NCBI GenBank assembly: GCA_031267175.1
Contig: JAIRZP010000088.1
Span: forward strand, 1 to 16,233
DNA: 16,233 nucleotides
Origin: Coriobacteriales bacterium
Lineage (GTDB): Bacteria > Actinomycetota > Coriobacteriia > Coriobacteriales > UBA8131
Direction of reading: 5' to 3'
Each line of letters opens with the position of its first letter. The first letter of the stretch is position 1. The notes under the pieces are model-generated. The model ran no database searches. It was not told the origin of the DNA and was given only the letters and a program-made list of their open reading frames with translations. The translations under genes and the position numbers were made by a program. Positions 1 to 6,258 of this stretch are shown in pieces.

Positions 1-306
1 GTTGCGAGCGAGGCGCTGAGCTTCTTTGAAGTGGATACCCTGGGGCTTGACAACATGGATAACAAGATACTCGACATCCTCACCCTTACCTTTGCCGGTG
101 CTCCGGTGGGGCTTTCCACTCTTGCCAGCGCCCTGGGGGAGGACCCCGACAGCGTTGAGGAGGTCTACGAACCGTATCTGCTGCAACAGGGGCTTCTCAA
201 ACGCACCCCCAAGGGCCGCGTGGCAACCCCCCGTGCCTTTGAGCACCGAGGTCTGCCGTTTACCACGGGCGCAGAAACAACGCAGACACAGATAGAAGGG
301 ATCTAG
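1..306 (+). CDS. ruvB: Holliday junction branch-migration helicase RuvB, C-terminal part (5' truncated)
   Basis: RuvB is the hexameric AAA+ motor that drives branch migration of Holliday junctions with RuvA and hands them to RuvC. Only the last 101 codons lie in the window; the ATPase domain is upstream of base 1. What is visible is the C-terminal winged-helix DNA-binding domain: 'GLDNMDNKILDIL', then 'GAPVGLSTLASALGE' and the family signature 'YEPYLLQQGLLKRTPKGRVAT'-like block (residues about 56-76 of the fragment), in the usual order and spacing to the RuvB C-terminus. The frame is open from base 1, so the GTG at 31 and the ATG at 26 are internal. The stop at 304-306 is 5 bp before the next gene, so the two are probably co-transcribed. 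Identification is by motif recognition. Confidence 0.93.
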   Translation, partial: VASEALSFFEVDTLGLDNMDNKILDILTLTFAGAPVGLSTLASALGEDPDSVEEVYEPYLLQQGLLKRTPKGRVATPRAFEHRGLPFTTGAETTQTQIEGI

Positions 307-311
307 GGCCT

Positions 312-719
312 ATGTTTGAGAACGACTATATCATGCGGATGATACTGCAGCTGGTGAGGGTACTACGCCGCTCGCTGACCAAGGAGTACCCCTCCACAGA
401 AACCGAGATAACCGACATCGAGGGCAAGGTTGCCGAGGCATTGGACCTTGACCCCCGCCTGATGTTCAAGCTGGAGCCGGAGTCGCTCGTGCAACTCCTG
501 CAACTGGGCAACCTCGACCCGGTGCTGGCCGTGTACGCGGTACGCTCCATCTACTATGAGTCGGATCTGTTGGAAGACAGCGGCGACCTGGAAAAGGCCG
601 AACTCAGACGCCAGCAGGCAGACGCCATCGCCAGGGCCTACGGCGTAGAGGTAACGCTGGCGGACGCCACGCCCGAAGCGATGGAAGACTTCCTCGATGA
701 GCAGGAGACTGAGGAGTAA
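312..719 (+). CDS. DUF6483-like small hypothetical protein
   Basis: This encodes a 135-aa soluble, acidic, mostly helical protein of unknown function. The N-terminus 'MFENDYIMRMI' followed by a hydrophobic/basic helix (LQLVRVLRRSL) matches my recollection of the DUF6483 family, where this start is the most conserved part; the Pfam name is a recognition call. The middle has alternating Leu and charged residues, consistent with TPR-like helices, and the C-terminus ends in a run of Asp and Glu. There is no signal peptide or membrane segment. It begins 5 bp after the ruvB stop, with 'gaaggg' and 'taggg' upstream as possible ribosome-binding sites, so it is likely translated from the ruvB transcript. 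It converges with the superoxide reductase gene on the other strand. Confidence 0.8.
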   Translation: MFENDYIMRMILQLVRVLRRSLTKEYPSTETEITDIEGKVAEALDLDPRLMFKLEPESLVQLLQLGNLDPVLAVYAVRSIYYESDLLEDSGDLEKAELRRQQADAIARAYGVEVTLADATPEAMEDFLDEQETEE

Positions 720-721
720 AA

Positions 722-806
722 GTGGGCCAGTGGGACGGGGCTGGGCCAGTGGGGACGGGGCAACGGACTCACTGGGGTTCGTGGGACAGTTGCCCCGTCC
801 CCACTG
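722..806. repeat. REP-like palindromic element between convergent genes
   Basis: An 18-bp perfect inverted repeat, cagtggggacggggcaac at 747-764 and its exact complement at 789-806, flanks a 24-bp spacer. The left arm is partly duplicated just upstream: 722-740 (gtgggccagtgggacgggg) resembles 741-760. The palindrome sits between two genes that both end toward it, so transcripts from either side could fold it into a strong hairpin and end or stabilise there. No T-tract follows on either strand. The GGGGACGGGGCAAC type of arm resembles REP elements mobilised by RAYT (TnpA-REP) transposases; no such transposase gene is in the window. Confidence 0.75.
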
Positions 807-816
807 TCTCTGCGGG

Positions 817-1191
817 TTAAAGCCGGGCTTCCCAGACACCGTGGAGGTTGCACAGCGACTGCACGGCGATCTGGTTGCTTGAGCGCTCGATCTCAAAGAC
901 GGCCACGGGTTCTTCGCCCGGGCCAAAGAGCCGCTCACCAACGGGCTCCGTGCCGTCAAAGACCCTGATCCACTCGATAAAATGCTCCTCCGTCTGAGGA
1001 TGGGTGATACCCTTGAGCCCGATGCTCACTCTGAGAAGCTGGCCGGAACCCATCTCTTCAAGCACCACGTTGGGCGTATGCTTCAGCTCAAAGTCGGTGG
1101 CCGCGTCGATGTCCTCGATGGAATGGACTTCTTCGTACACCCAGTCGTTTACTTCGGCAACTGCATTGTCAAGATCTACTGTGTCGCTCAT
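817..1191 (-). CDS. Superoxide reductase (neelaredoxin-type, desulfoferrodoxin centre II domain)
   Basis: Superoxide reductase reduces superoxide to hydrogen peroxide at a mononuclear Fe(His)4Cys site, using electrons from rubredoxin or a similar donor, in the cytoplasm of anaerobes. The 124-aa protein has the expected ligands in order: K37-H38 in 'LKHTP', H64 and H70 in 'GITHPQTEEHFIEWI', and C114 and H117 in 'LCNLHGVWE'. There is no N-terminal rubredoxin-like (desulforedoxin) Cys4 domain, so it is a one-domain type. The Glu that normally sits directly before the Lys-His pair (as in E-K-H) is Leu36 here; E35 is one residue off. The ATG at 1191-1189 has a GAGG ribosome-binding site (plus-strand cctc at 1197-1200) about 5 nt away. 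It stands alone on the minus strand, converging with the ruvB unit. Confidence 0.88.
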   Translation of the reverse strand: MSDTVDLDNAVAEVNDWVYEEVHSIEDIDAATDFELKHTPNVVLEEMGSGQLLRVSIGLKGITHPQTEEHFIEWIRVFDGTEPVGERLFGPGEEPVAVFEIERSSNQIAVQSLCNLHGVWEARL

Positions 1192-1528
1192 GGTATCCTC
1201 GCAATCCTCTGTGGCAGCAAGCTGCCGCTTTCTGTTGGCTTGTCGTAGCGCAGGAGCCGCCGCAGCAGCATGCGCCGCGTGACCCTTGCTTTACTGGTAT
1301 CAGTGTAGCACAGCTTTGCCACAGAGGAAACAGGACTGATGCCTCCGGCAGGAAGCAAGGTTCGGAGGTGTGACTGGAGGGGTGGGAAGAGGATGGCCGC
1401 AATCGTAATACTAATAAATGGTTCTGTAACACAAATACTCCCGCCCGCCTATTTTCATTTGCCGCTTGCCTGTGGAGACATAAAAATCGCCAGAACGCGT
1501 GCATCTGAACCGTGATTATGGTTTACTG
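1192..1528. other. Non-coding gap between the divergent superoxide reductase and hydrogenase units
   Basis: No convincing gene is present. The stretch holds the upstream region of the minus-strand superoxide reductase gene and an AT-richer part (about 1395-1495) unlike the GC-rich coding DNA around it. A 6-bp inverted repeat, cctccg (1342-1347) with cggagg (1363-1368), is the only other structure noticed. The minus-strand open frame here has no family signature and looks like chance. Confidence 0.55.
1302..1310 (-). promoter_or_regulatory. Possible extended -10 promoter element for the superoxide reductase gene
   Basis: On the minus strand the sequence TGC-TACACT (plus strand agtgtagca, 1302-1310) looks like an extended -10 element, about 110 nt upstream of the superoxide reductase start. 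No good -35 hexamer is seen at 16-18 nt. This is the best candidate by eye only. Confidence 0.28.
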
Positions 1529-1557
1529 GTTACGTTGCTTTTTGCGTTGCAAGTAAC
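1529..1557 (+). promoter_or_regulatory. Hairpin / inverted repeat in the hyaA upstream region, containing CAAGTAAC
   Basis: Arms gttac(g)ttgc (1529-1538) and gcaagtaac (1549-1557) pair over 9 bp with a single bulged G; the loop is 1539-1548. The right arm holds CAAGTAAC (1550-1557), which recurs twice as an inverted pair upstream of the 6259 operon (5825-5832 and 5858-5865). It may be a protein-binding site. A weak sigma-70-like pair, TTGCGT (1542-1547) and TGTAAA (1565-1570) with a 17-nt spacer, overlaps it and could be the hydrogenase promoter, but the match to consensus is poor. Confidence 0.4.
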
Positions 1558-1594
1558 GCTCTGTTGTAAAGGCGACGCTGTACTGTTGCACGGA

Positions 1595-1645
1595 GCTTCA
1601 GACGTGTGAGCCGTCTGAAGCAATGGACAGCTTGTTGCTCTCACA
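1595..1645 (+). promoter_or_regulatory. Pseudoknot-capable hairpin in the hyaA leader
   Basis: A perfect 10-bp stem, gcttcagacg (1595-1604) with cgtctgaagc (1612-1621), closes a 7-nt loop, tgtgagc. Six loop bases, tgtgag (1605-1610), are exactly complementary to ctcaca at 1640-1645, so an H-type pseudoknot is possible. The first connecting loop would be 0 nt, so one base pair would probably have to open. No T-tract follows the stem, which argues against an ordinary intrinsic terminator. I do not recognise it as a known riboswitch class. Confidence 0.45.
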
Positions 1646-1667
1646 TTGGTTTTGTTGGATGTTGTCA

Positions 1668-1686
1668 GCCCGACCCTGCGTTGGGC
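1668..1686 (+). promoter_or_regulatory. Small hairpin just upstream of the hyaA ribosome-binding site
   Basis: gcccgac (1668-1674) pairs with gttgggc (1680-1686) over 7 bp with one G-U pair and a 5-nt loop. It ends 4 nt before the AAGGAGG ribosome-binding site at 1691-1697. It leaves that site free, so it may protect the 5' end or take part in alternative folding of the leader. Confidence 0.35.
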
Positions 1687-1704
1687 ACACAAGGAGGTGT
1701 ATAT

Positions 1705-3102
1705 ATGACAACAAAGGAGATCTGCGCAACCAGCTTTGACGGGCTGTTGGAAAAACGTGGCGTCAACAGACGTGACTTCCTTAAACTCTGCGCAGGGGTC
1801 GCTACAGCTCTGGGGCTCTCCCAGACTGCGGTGCCAAGAATTGCCGAGGCTTTGGAAGAAAAGGTCATCGGCGCAACGTCAGGAGCCCTCGCTCCCGCGC
1901 TTTGGTTGGAGTTGGCGTCTTGTACCGGGTGCACAGAATCACTGGCCCAGGTTGACACGCCGGACATTGCCACCATCGTGCTTGAGCTCATCTCGCTTAA
2001 CTATGCGGAGACCCTGAGCGCCGGCGCCGGACACTCTCTGGAGGCGGCCAAGGAGGAGACCATCCAGGCCGGTGGCTATCTGCTGTTTATCGAGGGTGCC
2101 CTGATGGAAGGCTGGAACGGCGATGCCCTGCGCATTGCCGACGAACGCGGCATCGACATTGTCGAGCACGCTGCGTCCAATGCCGTGGCCATCATCTGTG
2201 CCGGCAGCTGCGCGGTAGATGGTGGCTGGCAGGCTGCCTATCCCAATCCGGGTGGTGCCATCGGTATTCAGGCCTATCTGCAAAAGGCCAAGGATGCCGG
2301 CAGGATCGAGTACGAGATTCCACCTATCGTCAACGTGCCGCTGTGCCCGGCCAATCCCGAGCATCTCGTGGCAGTGTTGGTGGACTATCTCCTGTTGGGC
2401 ACGCTCCCCGCGCTCAATCAGTTCAACATGCCCTCCCTGATATTTGACCAGACCATCCATGACAACTGCCCGCGCCGTGGGCATTTTGAGAATGGCGAGT
2501 TCGTCTATCGCTTTGGCTCGGAGGAGGAGGCCAAGGGCTACTGCCTCTACGCGGTAGGCTGCAAGGGCCCCGAGACCAAGTCCAACTGTCCTATCGTGCG
2601 CTGGAACCGGGGAAGCGCGTGGTGCGTGGAATCGGGCGCTCCCTGTGCGGGTTGTGCAACGGCCAATCCTACCAGGCAGGGCTTTAACTGGGTTGATCTC
2701 AATACGCCCTTCCTCCATCACCTCAAGAACATCGGCATCGGGGGCTTAAGGTTTGAGCCTGCCTTTATTGCCTTTGCTGTTGCCGGCGTGGTGGTGGTTG
2801 CCCTGGCCATTCACGGCTTTGGCATGAAGAAAACCGGGCGCACCAAGGGCGGCGCGGACTTTGAGCTTGAACGCAGTTGGGACCGGGAGCACCCCGACCA
2901 GGCCCTTGGTTCTGCCGAGGCGGCCAGGGCGGCCGCAGCCGTCATGGGCGTTGCTGTTCCGGAGGATATTGAGGTAGAGGCCGAGGCAGAAGAGGCCGAA
3001 GCCCTGGCAGAGGCCGTGGAAGTCGCAGAGGCGATTGAAGTCGCAGAGGCCCCCACCAGCATAGTTGAGGACGAAACAACCGAGGAAGGAGGTGGCAACT
3101 GA
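1705..3102 (+). CDS. hyaA: [NiFe] uptake hydrogenase small subunit, Tat-exported, membrane-anchored
   Basis: This subunit carries three FeS clusters that take electrons from the NiFe site to the cytochrome b. The ATG at 1705 was chosen for the AAGGAGG site 7 nt upstream and because the product then starts with a proper Tat signal (N21-R-R-D-F-L-K27, hydrophobic stretch to about 40). Cluster ligands can be assigned by motif: proximal C73, C76, C169 and C214; distal H252, C255, C280 and C286; medial C295, C314 and C317. The two extra cysteines of oxygen-tolerant enzymes are absent (G75 and G174 stand there), so an oxygen-sensitive enzyme is expected. One membrane helix at about 352-372 anchors it. 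The remaining cytoplasmic tail of some 90 residues is unusual, with an Ala/Glu/Val-rich run (about 422-450). It overlaps hyaB by one base. It probably belongs to the Coriobacteria group (HydDB group 1i); that is inference. Confidence 0.94.
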   Translation: MTTKEICATSFDGLLEKRGVNRRDFLKLCAGVATALGLSQTAVPRIAEALEEKVIGATSGALAPALWLELASCTGCTESLAQVDTPDIATIVLELISLNYAETLSAGAGHSLEAAKEETIQAGGYLLFIEGALMEGWNGDALRIADERGIDIVEHAASNAVAIICAGSCAVDGGWQAAYPNPGGAIGIQAYLQKAKDAGRIEYEIPPIVNVPLCPANPEHLVAVLVDYLLLGTLPALNQFNMPSLIFDQTIHDNCPRRGHFENGEFVYRFGSEEEAKGYCLYAVGCKGPETKSNCPIVRWNRGSAWCVESGAPCAGCATANPTRQGFNWVDLNTPFLHHLKNIGIGGLRFEPAFIAFAVAGVVVVALAIHGFGMKKTGRTKGGADFELERSWDREHPDQALGSAEAARAAAAVMGVAVPEDIEVEAEAEEAEALAEAVEVAEAIEVAEAPTSIVEDETTEEGGGN

Positions 3103-4952
3103 TGGCAGATGAAACTACGACGGATGCGCAGAATGGCGATCAATCTTCTGACGCGACACAGCCAGACACCGACGCGGCACAGTCGGGCACGGGCACCGAT
3201 GCCGCCGAACAGACCACTACGACAGACCCGGTACTCATCAGCGCCGAGCTCCCTGAGACGAGACCGTCCACTAAGACCATCAGCGGGCAGTCGATTATCG
3301 ACCCGGTCAACCGCATCGAAGGCCACCTGCGCATAGACATGGAAGTAGAGGACGGCGTGGTAAAAGACGCCTGGGTCAGCGGCGGGCTGTTCCGTGGCAT
3401 GGAGCTGATTTTGCAGGGGAGAGAACCGGCCGACGCCGCGTATATCTCCCAACGCATCTGTGGCGTGTGTCCGGTGAGCCATGCGCATGCCGCCTGCTTT
3501 GCCGGCGAGGGCGCCTATGGCATCCAAATACCCAACGCCGCCCGGATTATCCGCAATATCCTCGAGGGCGCGCAGTTCCTGCACTCCCATATCCTCTGGT
3601 TCTACAACCTGGCGGCCCTGGATTATGTCAATCCGCTCAATGCGCTTACGGCAGACCCTGAGGCCACACTCAATCAGGCCTATGAGGCCGGCACCGGCAT
3701 ATCCGACTTTGGCGCGGTACAGAAGCGCCTGGAGGCCTTTGCGGCAAACGGACAGCTCTCCATCTTCAGTGGCAACTGGTTTGATACCAAGGATGAGGCG
3801 TATAACCTGCCGGCCGAGCTGGACCTTATCTGCACCGCGCATTACCTGGAAGCCCTGGAGATACAGAGCATTGCCTCGGAGATCAGCGGCATTGTGGGCG
3901 GTAAGATGCCCCATGTCATGAGTTCCATCCCCGGTGGTACCACCTGGGTGCCCACAGAGGAAAAACTCGATGACATCCTCTTCCGCGCCATTCGCATCCG
4001 CGACTGGGTTGCGGGCACGATGATTCCCGATACCTATGCCATTGCCCCGTATTATCTTGATGTGGCGGCCTATGGCAAGGGAGTGGGCCAGTACATCGCC
4101 TGGGGCGTCTTTGATGAGGAGAGCCGTGAGCCCGTTGACCGGTATCTGCCGGCCGGTGTGTGGGGCTTTGACAGCGCCTCAGTTGAGGCACCGGACGAAG
4201 CGGCCATTACCGAGGAGACCCCACGCAGCTTCTACAAGGACAGTGGCCAGCCGGTCAATCCTCGCCAGGGCATTACCGATCCGGAGTATCCGGCCGAGGG
4301 TGCCAGCCGCGACGGCCGTTATACCTGGGACAAGGCCCCTCGCTATAACGGCAAGCCCTATGAGGCCGGTGGCCTCGCCCGCCTGTTTGTTGCCTACAAC
4401 CGAGGCAATAGCTTTGTCAAGACAGAGCTTGATGCCCTGCTGCGCTACCTCTCCAGCAAGGCGGGTGCCACGCTGGGAGTGGACGTATTGGCCTCGACGC
4501 TCGGGCGCACCGCGGCGCGCAACGTGGAGACACTCTATATTGCCAATCTGATGGTTGATTGGATCGGCGAGCTTGTCGGCATCCTGGGCAGTCCGGAAAG
4601 CGATGCCTCAACCTTTGCCCAGCCCGAGCGTTACGACGGAGAGGGTGCCGGCATGTGGGAGGCCCCACGCGGCGCGCTCTATCACTATGAGAAGATCACC
4701 GGCGACGCGATTGACAAGTACCAGATTATCATCCCCAGTACCTGGAATATCTCACCGCGCGATGCCAATGGGGTCCGAGGCCCCATGGAGGAGGCGCTCA
4801 TCGGTGTACCGGTTGCCGATCTGGATAAGCCCATCCACGCGCTGAGGACGGTACACAGCTTTGACCCCTGTGTGGCCTGTGCGGTACATATTACCGAACC
4901 GGCTACCGGCAGGACCTTTTCCACTGTCACGAGCCCTTGGGGGGTGAAGTAA
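3102..4952 (+). CDS. hyaB: [NiFe] uptake hydrogenase large subunit
   Basis: This is the catalytic subunit, oxidising H2 to protons and electrons at a Ni-Fe(CN)2CO centre on the outer face of the membrane. Of 616 residues, E73 lies in 'RIEGHLRI'; C120 and C123 in 'RICGVCPVSH' and C590 and C593 in 'DPCVACAVH' are the four Ni ligands. The maturation protease should cut after H596 and remove 20 residues. There is no signal peptide; it would be co-exported with the small subunit through Tat. Residues 1-58 are an odd Thr/Asp/Ala/Gln-rich low-complexity extension ahead of the usual start of the family ('ISGQSIIDPVNRIEGH'). The start is set by the TGATG overlap with hyaA and an AAGGAGG site (3086-3092). 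No maturation protease (HyaD/HybD) or Hyp genes occur in the window, so they must be elsewhere. Confidence 0.95.
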   Translation: MADETTTDAQNGDQSSDATQPDTDAAQSGTGTDAAEQTTTTDPVLISAELPETRPSTKTISGQSIIDPVNRIEGHLRIDMEVEDGVVKDAWVSGGLFRGMELILQGREPADAAYISQRICGVCPVSHAHAACFAGEGAYGIQIPNAARIIRNILEGAQFLHSHILWFYNLAALDYVNPLNALTADPEATLNQAYEAGTGISDFGAVQKRLEAFAANGQLSIFSGNWFDTKDEAYNLPAELDLICTAHYLEALEIQSIASEISGIVGGKMPHVMSSIPGGTTWVPTEEKLDDILFRAIRIRDWVAGTMIPDTYAIAPYYLDVAAYGKGVGQYIAWGVFDEESREPVDRYLPAGVWGFDSASVEAPDEAAITEETPRSFYKDSGQPVNPRQGITDPEYPAEGASRDGRYTWDKAPRYNGKPYEAGGLARLFVAYNRGNSFVKTELDALLRYLSSKAGATLGVDVLASTLGRTAARNVETLYIANLMVDWIGELVGILGSPESDASTFAQPERYDGEGAGMWEAPRGALYHYEKITGDAIDKYQIIIPSTWNISPRDANGVRGPMEEALIGVPVADLDKPIHALRTVHSFDPCVACAVHITEPATGRTFSTVTSPWGVK

Positions 4953-4953
4953 G

Positions 4954-5658
4954 ATGGCACATCTCGCACATTATCGTGAGGCACATCCACTACCCTTTGT
5001 CCTCACCCACTGGATCAACCTTATCGCCATGGTGCTTCTCATACTCACCGGTTTCTACATTCATTTTCCGCTGTTTGAGAACTGGATGGGCGTGGCACGA
5101 GGCGCACACGTGTTCTTTGGTTTTGTGCTCTTCCTCAACATGCTGGTACGCGTGGTTCTGGCCTTCTTTGTTAAATCCTCGCCCTATGGTGGCAGTCGTG
5201 AGGTTCAGCCCGACTACAAGAGTTTCTTTCCGCAGAAGGACAACCGTCATCAGTTTGGCGCGTGGATAAAGTACTACCTCTTCTTGAAGAAGGATCACCC
5301 CTTAAGCGCCAAGTATGGTGTCTTGCAGAAGCTGAGCTACCTGGCCATTCCGTTTCTCATCATCATCATGTTCTTCACCGGCCTGTGCCTGTGGGGCCCC
5401 ACGCAGGAGTATGGGCTCTTTGCCGGACTGACCGATCTCGTAGGCGGGCCGATGGTCATGCGCATCATCCACTACTACCTGATGTGGGTGTTCATCCTCT
5501 TCACCTTTATTCATGCCTATCTGGCATCCATCGAAGGTCTTGCGCCCCTGAAGATCATGTTCCTCCGCAAGGAGAGCGGCGGGCTTACCTATGATGGCAC
5601 CGTGCACAACATCGTAGGCGAGGACGACACAGGCGAAGAAGACGGGCACGGGCATTAG
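4954..5658 (+). CDS. hyaC: Hydrogenase b-type cytochrome subunit (HyaC family)
   Basis: This 234-aa integral membrane dihaem cytochrome b links the small subunit's distal cluster to the quinone pool. Four hydrophobic helices are visible at about 15-36, 50-73, 124-146 and 168-192. Histidines in those helices are the likely haem ligands: H19 ('LTHWIN'), H52 ('GAHVFFGF'), H173 ('IIHYYLMW') and H187 ('FIHAYLA'). The 50-residue segment between helices 2 and 3 is longer than a simple loop. The C-terminus is acidic and ends in Gly-His repeats (DGHGH). It starts one base after the hyaB stop, with ggggtga as ribosome-binding site, so HyaABC are one translational unit. Thirty bases of it (5521-5550, coding LASIEGLAPL) recur at 14938-14967. 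Confidence 0.93.
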   Translation: MAHLAHYREAHPLPFVLTHWINLIAMVLLILTGFYIHFPLFENWMGVARGAHVFFGFVLFLNMLVRVVLAFFVKSSPYGGSREVQPDYKSFFPQKDNRHQFGAWIKYYLFLKKDHPLSAKYGVLQKLSYLAIPFLIIIMFFTGLCLWGPTQEYGLFAGLTDLVGGPMVMRIIHYYLMWVFILFTFIHAYLASIEGLAPLKIMFLRKESGGLTYDGTVHNIVGEDDTGEEDGHGH

Positions 5659-5738
5659 CCTAAGGCACGCGCGGGTACATCCCGTTCAGATATATCTCTG
5701 GTGCTGCGCACTCTGTGCGTCCCTACGATAACCAGTAA

Positions 5739-5766
5739 ACAGGAGGTCGGGAAACCGGCCTCCTGT
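5739..5766 (+). terminator. Hairpin closing the hydrogenase operon
   Basis: acaggaggtcgg (5739-5750) pairs with ccggcctcctgt (5755-5766) over 12 bp with one G-U pair and a GAAA tetraloop. It lies 80 nt after hyaC. No T-tract follows, so it may be a stabilising or Rho-assisted 3' end instead of a full intrinsic terminator. A close relative with the same 'ggcctcctgtgct' right flank is at 14996-15025. Confidence 0.55.
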
Positions 5767-5824
5767 GCTCTATGAGAGAAGGCACAAGTGTGTGGTTTGC
5801 CGGGGCGGTTGTGTGACTGGCAAC

Positions 5825-5865
5825 CAAGTAACTATCCTTTTGGCTAGCTGAAAAATCGTTACTTG
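5825..5865. promoter_or_regulatory. Inverted repeat CAAGTAAC...GTTACTTG overlapping a -35 element
   Basis: The perfect 8-bp arms are caagtaac (5825-5832) and gttacttg (5858-5865), 25 bp apart. The right arm runs into the TTGACA -35 box at 5863, so a bound protein could block or recruit RNA polymerase. The same octamer occurs at 1550-1557 upstream of the hydrogenase; a shared regulator is possible but unproven. Confidence 0.45.
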
Positions 5866-5891
5866 ACAAGTCGTATAAGGTGGGGTACAGT
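5863..5891 (+). promoter_or_regulatory. Sigma-70-type promoter for the surface-protein operon
   Basis: A perfect TTGACA -35 (5863-5868), a 17-nt spacer and TACAGT as -10 (5886-5891) make the best promoter in the window. Transcription would start near 5898, leaving a leader of about 360 nt before the first large gene at 6259. The leader contains a dyad, a small ORF and competing hairpins. Confidence 0.75.
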
Positions 5892-5903
5892 TTCTTGTCT
5901 ATT

Positions 5904-5930
5904 AAACTTATCAATATTGTAAGTTTGATA
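5904..5930. promoter_or_regulatory. AT-rich dyad just downstream of the transcription start (possible operator)
   Basis: aaactta (5904-5910) and taagttt (5920-5926) are a perfect inverted repeat around caatattg, which is itself a palindrome. A second overlapping pair is tatcaa (5909-5914) with ttgata (5925-5930). The position, at about +6 to +33, fits a repressor site. The base composition differs sharply from the GC-rich surroundings. Confidence 0.5.
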
Positions 5931-5993
5931 GATTTATCGGTAGGGTAAGGAGACTGCTGGCCGAGGCCGCAAGAGACGAAGGAGGTTGATTTT

Positions 5994-6092
5994 ATGGTAT
6001 GCGAACCGCGTGCCTGGCTGTGTACGCCATGCCAAATGTGCGTTCATACGATGAATCGCTTTCGGCTGCGAATGCGTTGGACGGCCCGTTAA
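5994..6092 (+). CDS. Small Cys-rich leader ORF (32 codons)
   Basis: An AAGGAGG-type ribosome-binding site (aaggaggtt, 5979-5987) lies 7 nt before an ATG that opens a 32-codon frame ending in TAA at 6090-6092. The peptide has Cys at 3, 10, 13 and 16 (...LCTPCQMC...), then a basic tail rich in Arg. The strong ribosome-binding site is as good as that of any gene here, and the ORF lies in the leader of the 6259 operon, about 95 nt after the predicted transcription start. Its last codons form one arm of a strong hairpin. This is the arrangement of a leader peptide that senses translation of a particular amino acid; four Cys codons among the first sixteen point to cysteine. A short functional peptide with a CxxCxxC metal or redox motif is the alternative. 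No homologue is recognised. Confidence 0.55.
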   Translation: MVCEPRAWLCTPCQMCVHTMNRFRLRMRWTAR

Positions 6093-6121
6093 CCGTCAAA
6101 TGAAAGCGAGCCGTCCACGCA
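6056..6121 (+). promoter_or_regulatory. Competing hairpins overlapping the end of the leader ORF (attenuator-like)
   Basis: Helix A pairs tcgctttc (6056-6063) with gaaagcga (6102-6109). Helix B pairs 6073-6085 with 6110-6121, 12 pairs with a single bulged T, including ggacggc/gccgtcc. Helix C pairs gacgg (6080-6084) with ccgtc (6093-6097) and would exclude B. A and B interleave, so they form a pseudoknot or compete. The 5' arms of A, B and C lie inside the leader ORF and the TAA stop (6090-6092) sits between the arms, so ribosome position would decide which forms. No T-tract follows; any attenuation would have to be Rho-dependent or act on RNA stability. Confidence 0.5.
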
Positions 6122-6258
6122 ACCCAAGTGGGCTACCGATCTATTCTAACAAATCTCAAGCGTAGTCCGCTTTCAATCCGTAAAAAACTGAACTGAGTAG
6201 AGTTGAGCATGATCGAAGCATCATGCCCGAAGTGTCATTACTCAGAAAGGACTTGAAA

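Noticed and set aside
363..959. Minus-strand open frame of 198 codons over the DUF6483-like gene and the REP-like element
   Set aside because: It overlaps a better-supported gene, a palindrome and the end of the superoxide reductase gene, and its translation is low-complexity.
1169..1504. Minus-strand open frame upstream of the superoxide reductase gene
   Set aside because: The translation has runs of Ser, His and Cys with no domain, and no ribosome-binding site was seen.
1606..1704. GTG 1606 as the hyaA start
   Set aside because: It would add 33 residues before the Tat signal, and its first bases lie within a strong hairpin; ATG 1705 has a perfect ribosome-binding site.
1623..1745. Overlapping small ORF from ATG 1623 in another frame across the hyaA start
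   Set aside because: There is no good ribosome-binding site, and it contains the hyaA site and start; chance is the simpler reading.
1939..3914. Long minus-strand open frames opposite hyaA and hyaB (1939-2721 and 2811-3914)
   Set aside because: They lie fully opposite hydrogenase genes with clear motifs, have no family signature and reflect GC-rich codon use.
6223..6258. ATG 6223 as start of the dockerin protein
   Set aside because: It lies in a small hairpin (6207-6226) and lacks a ribosome-binding site; ATG 6259 has AAAGGA at 7 nt and a cleaner signal peptide.
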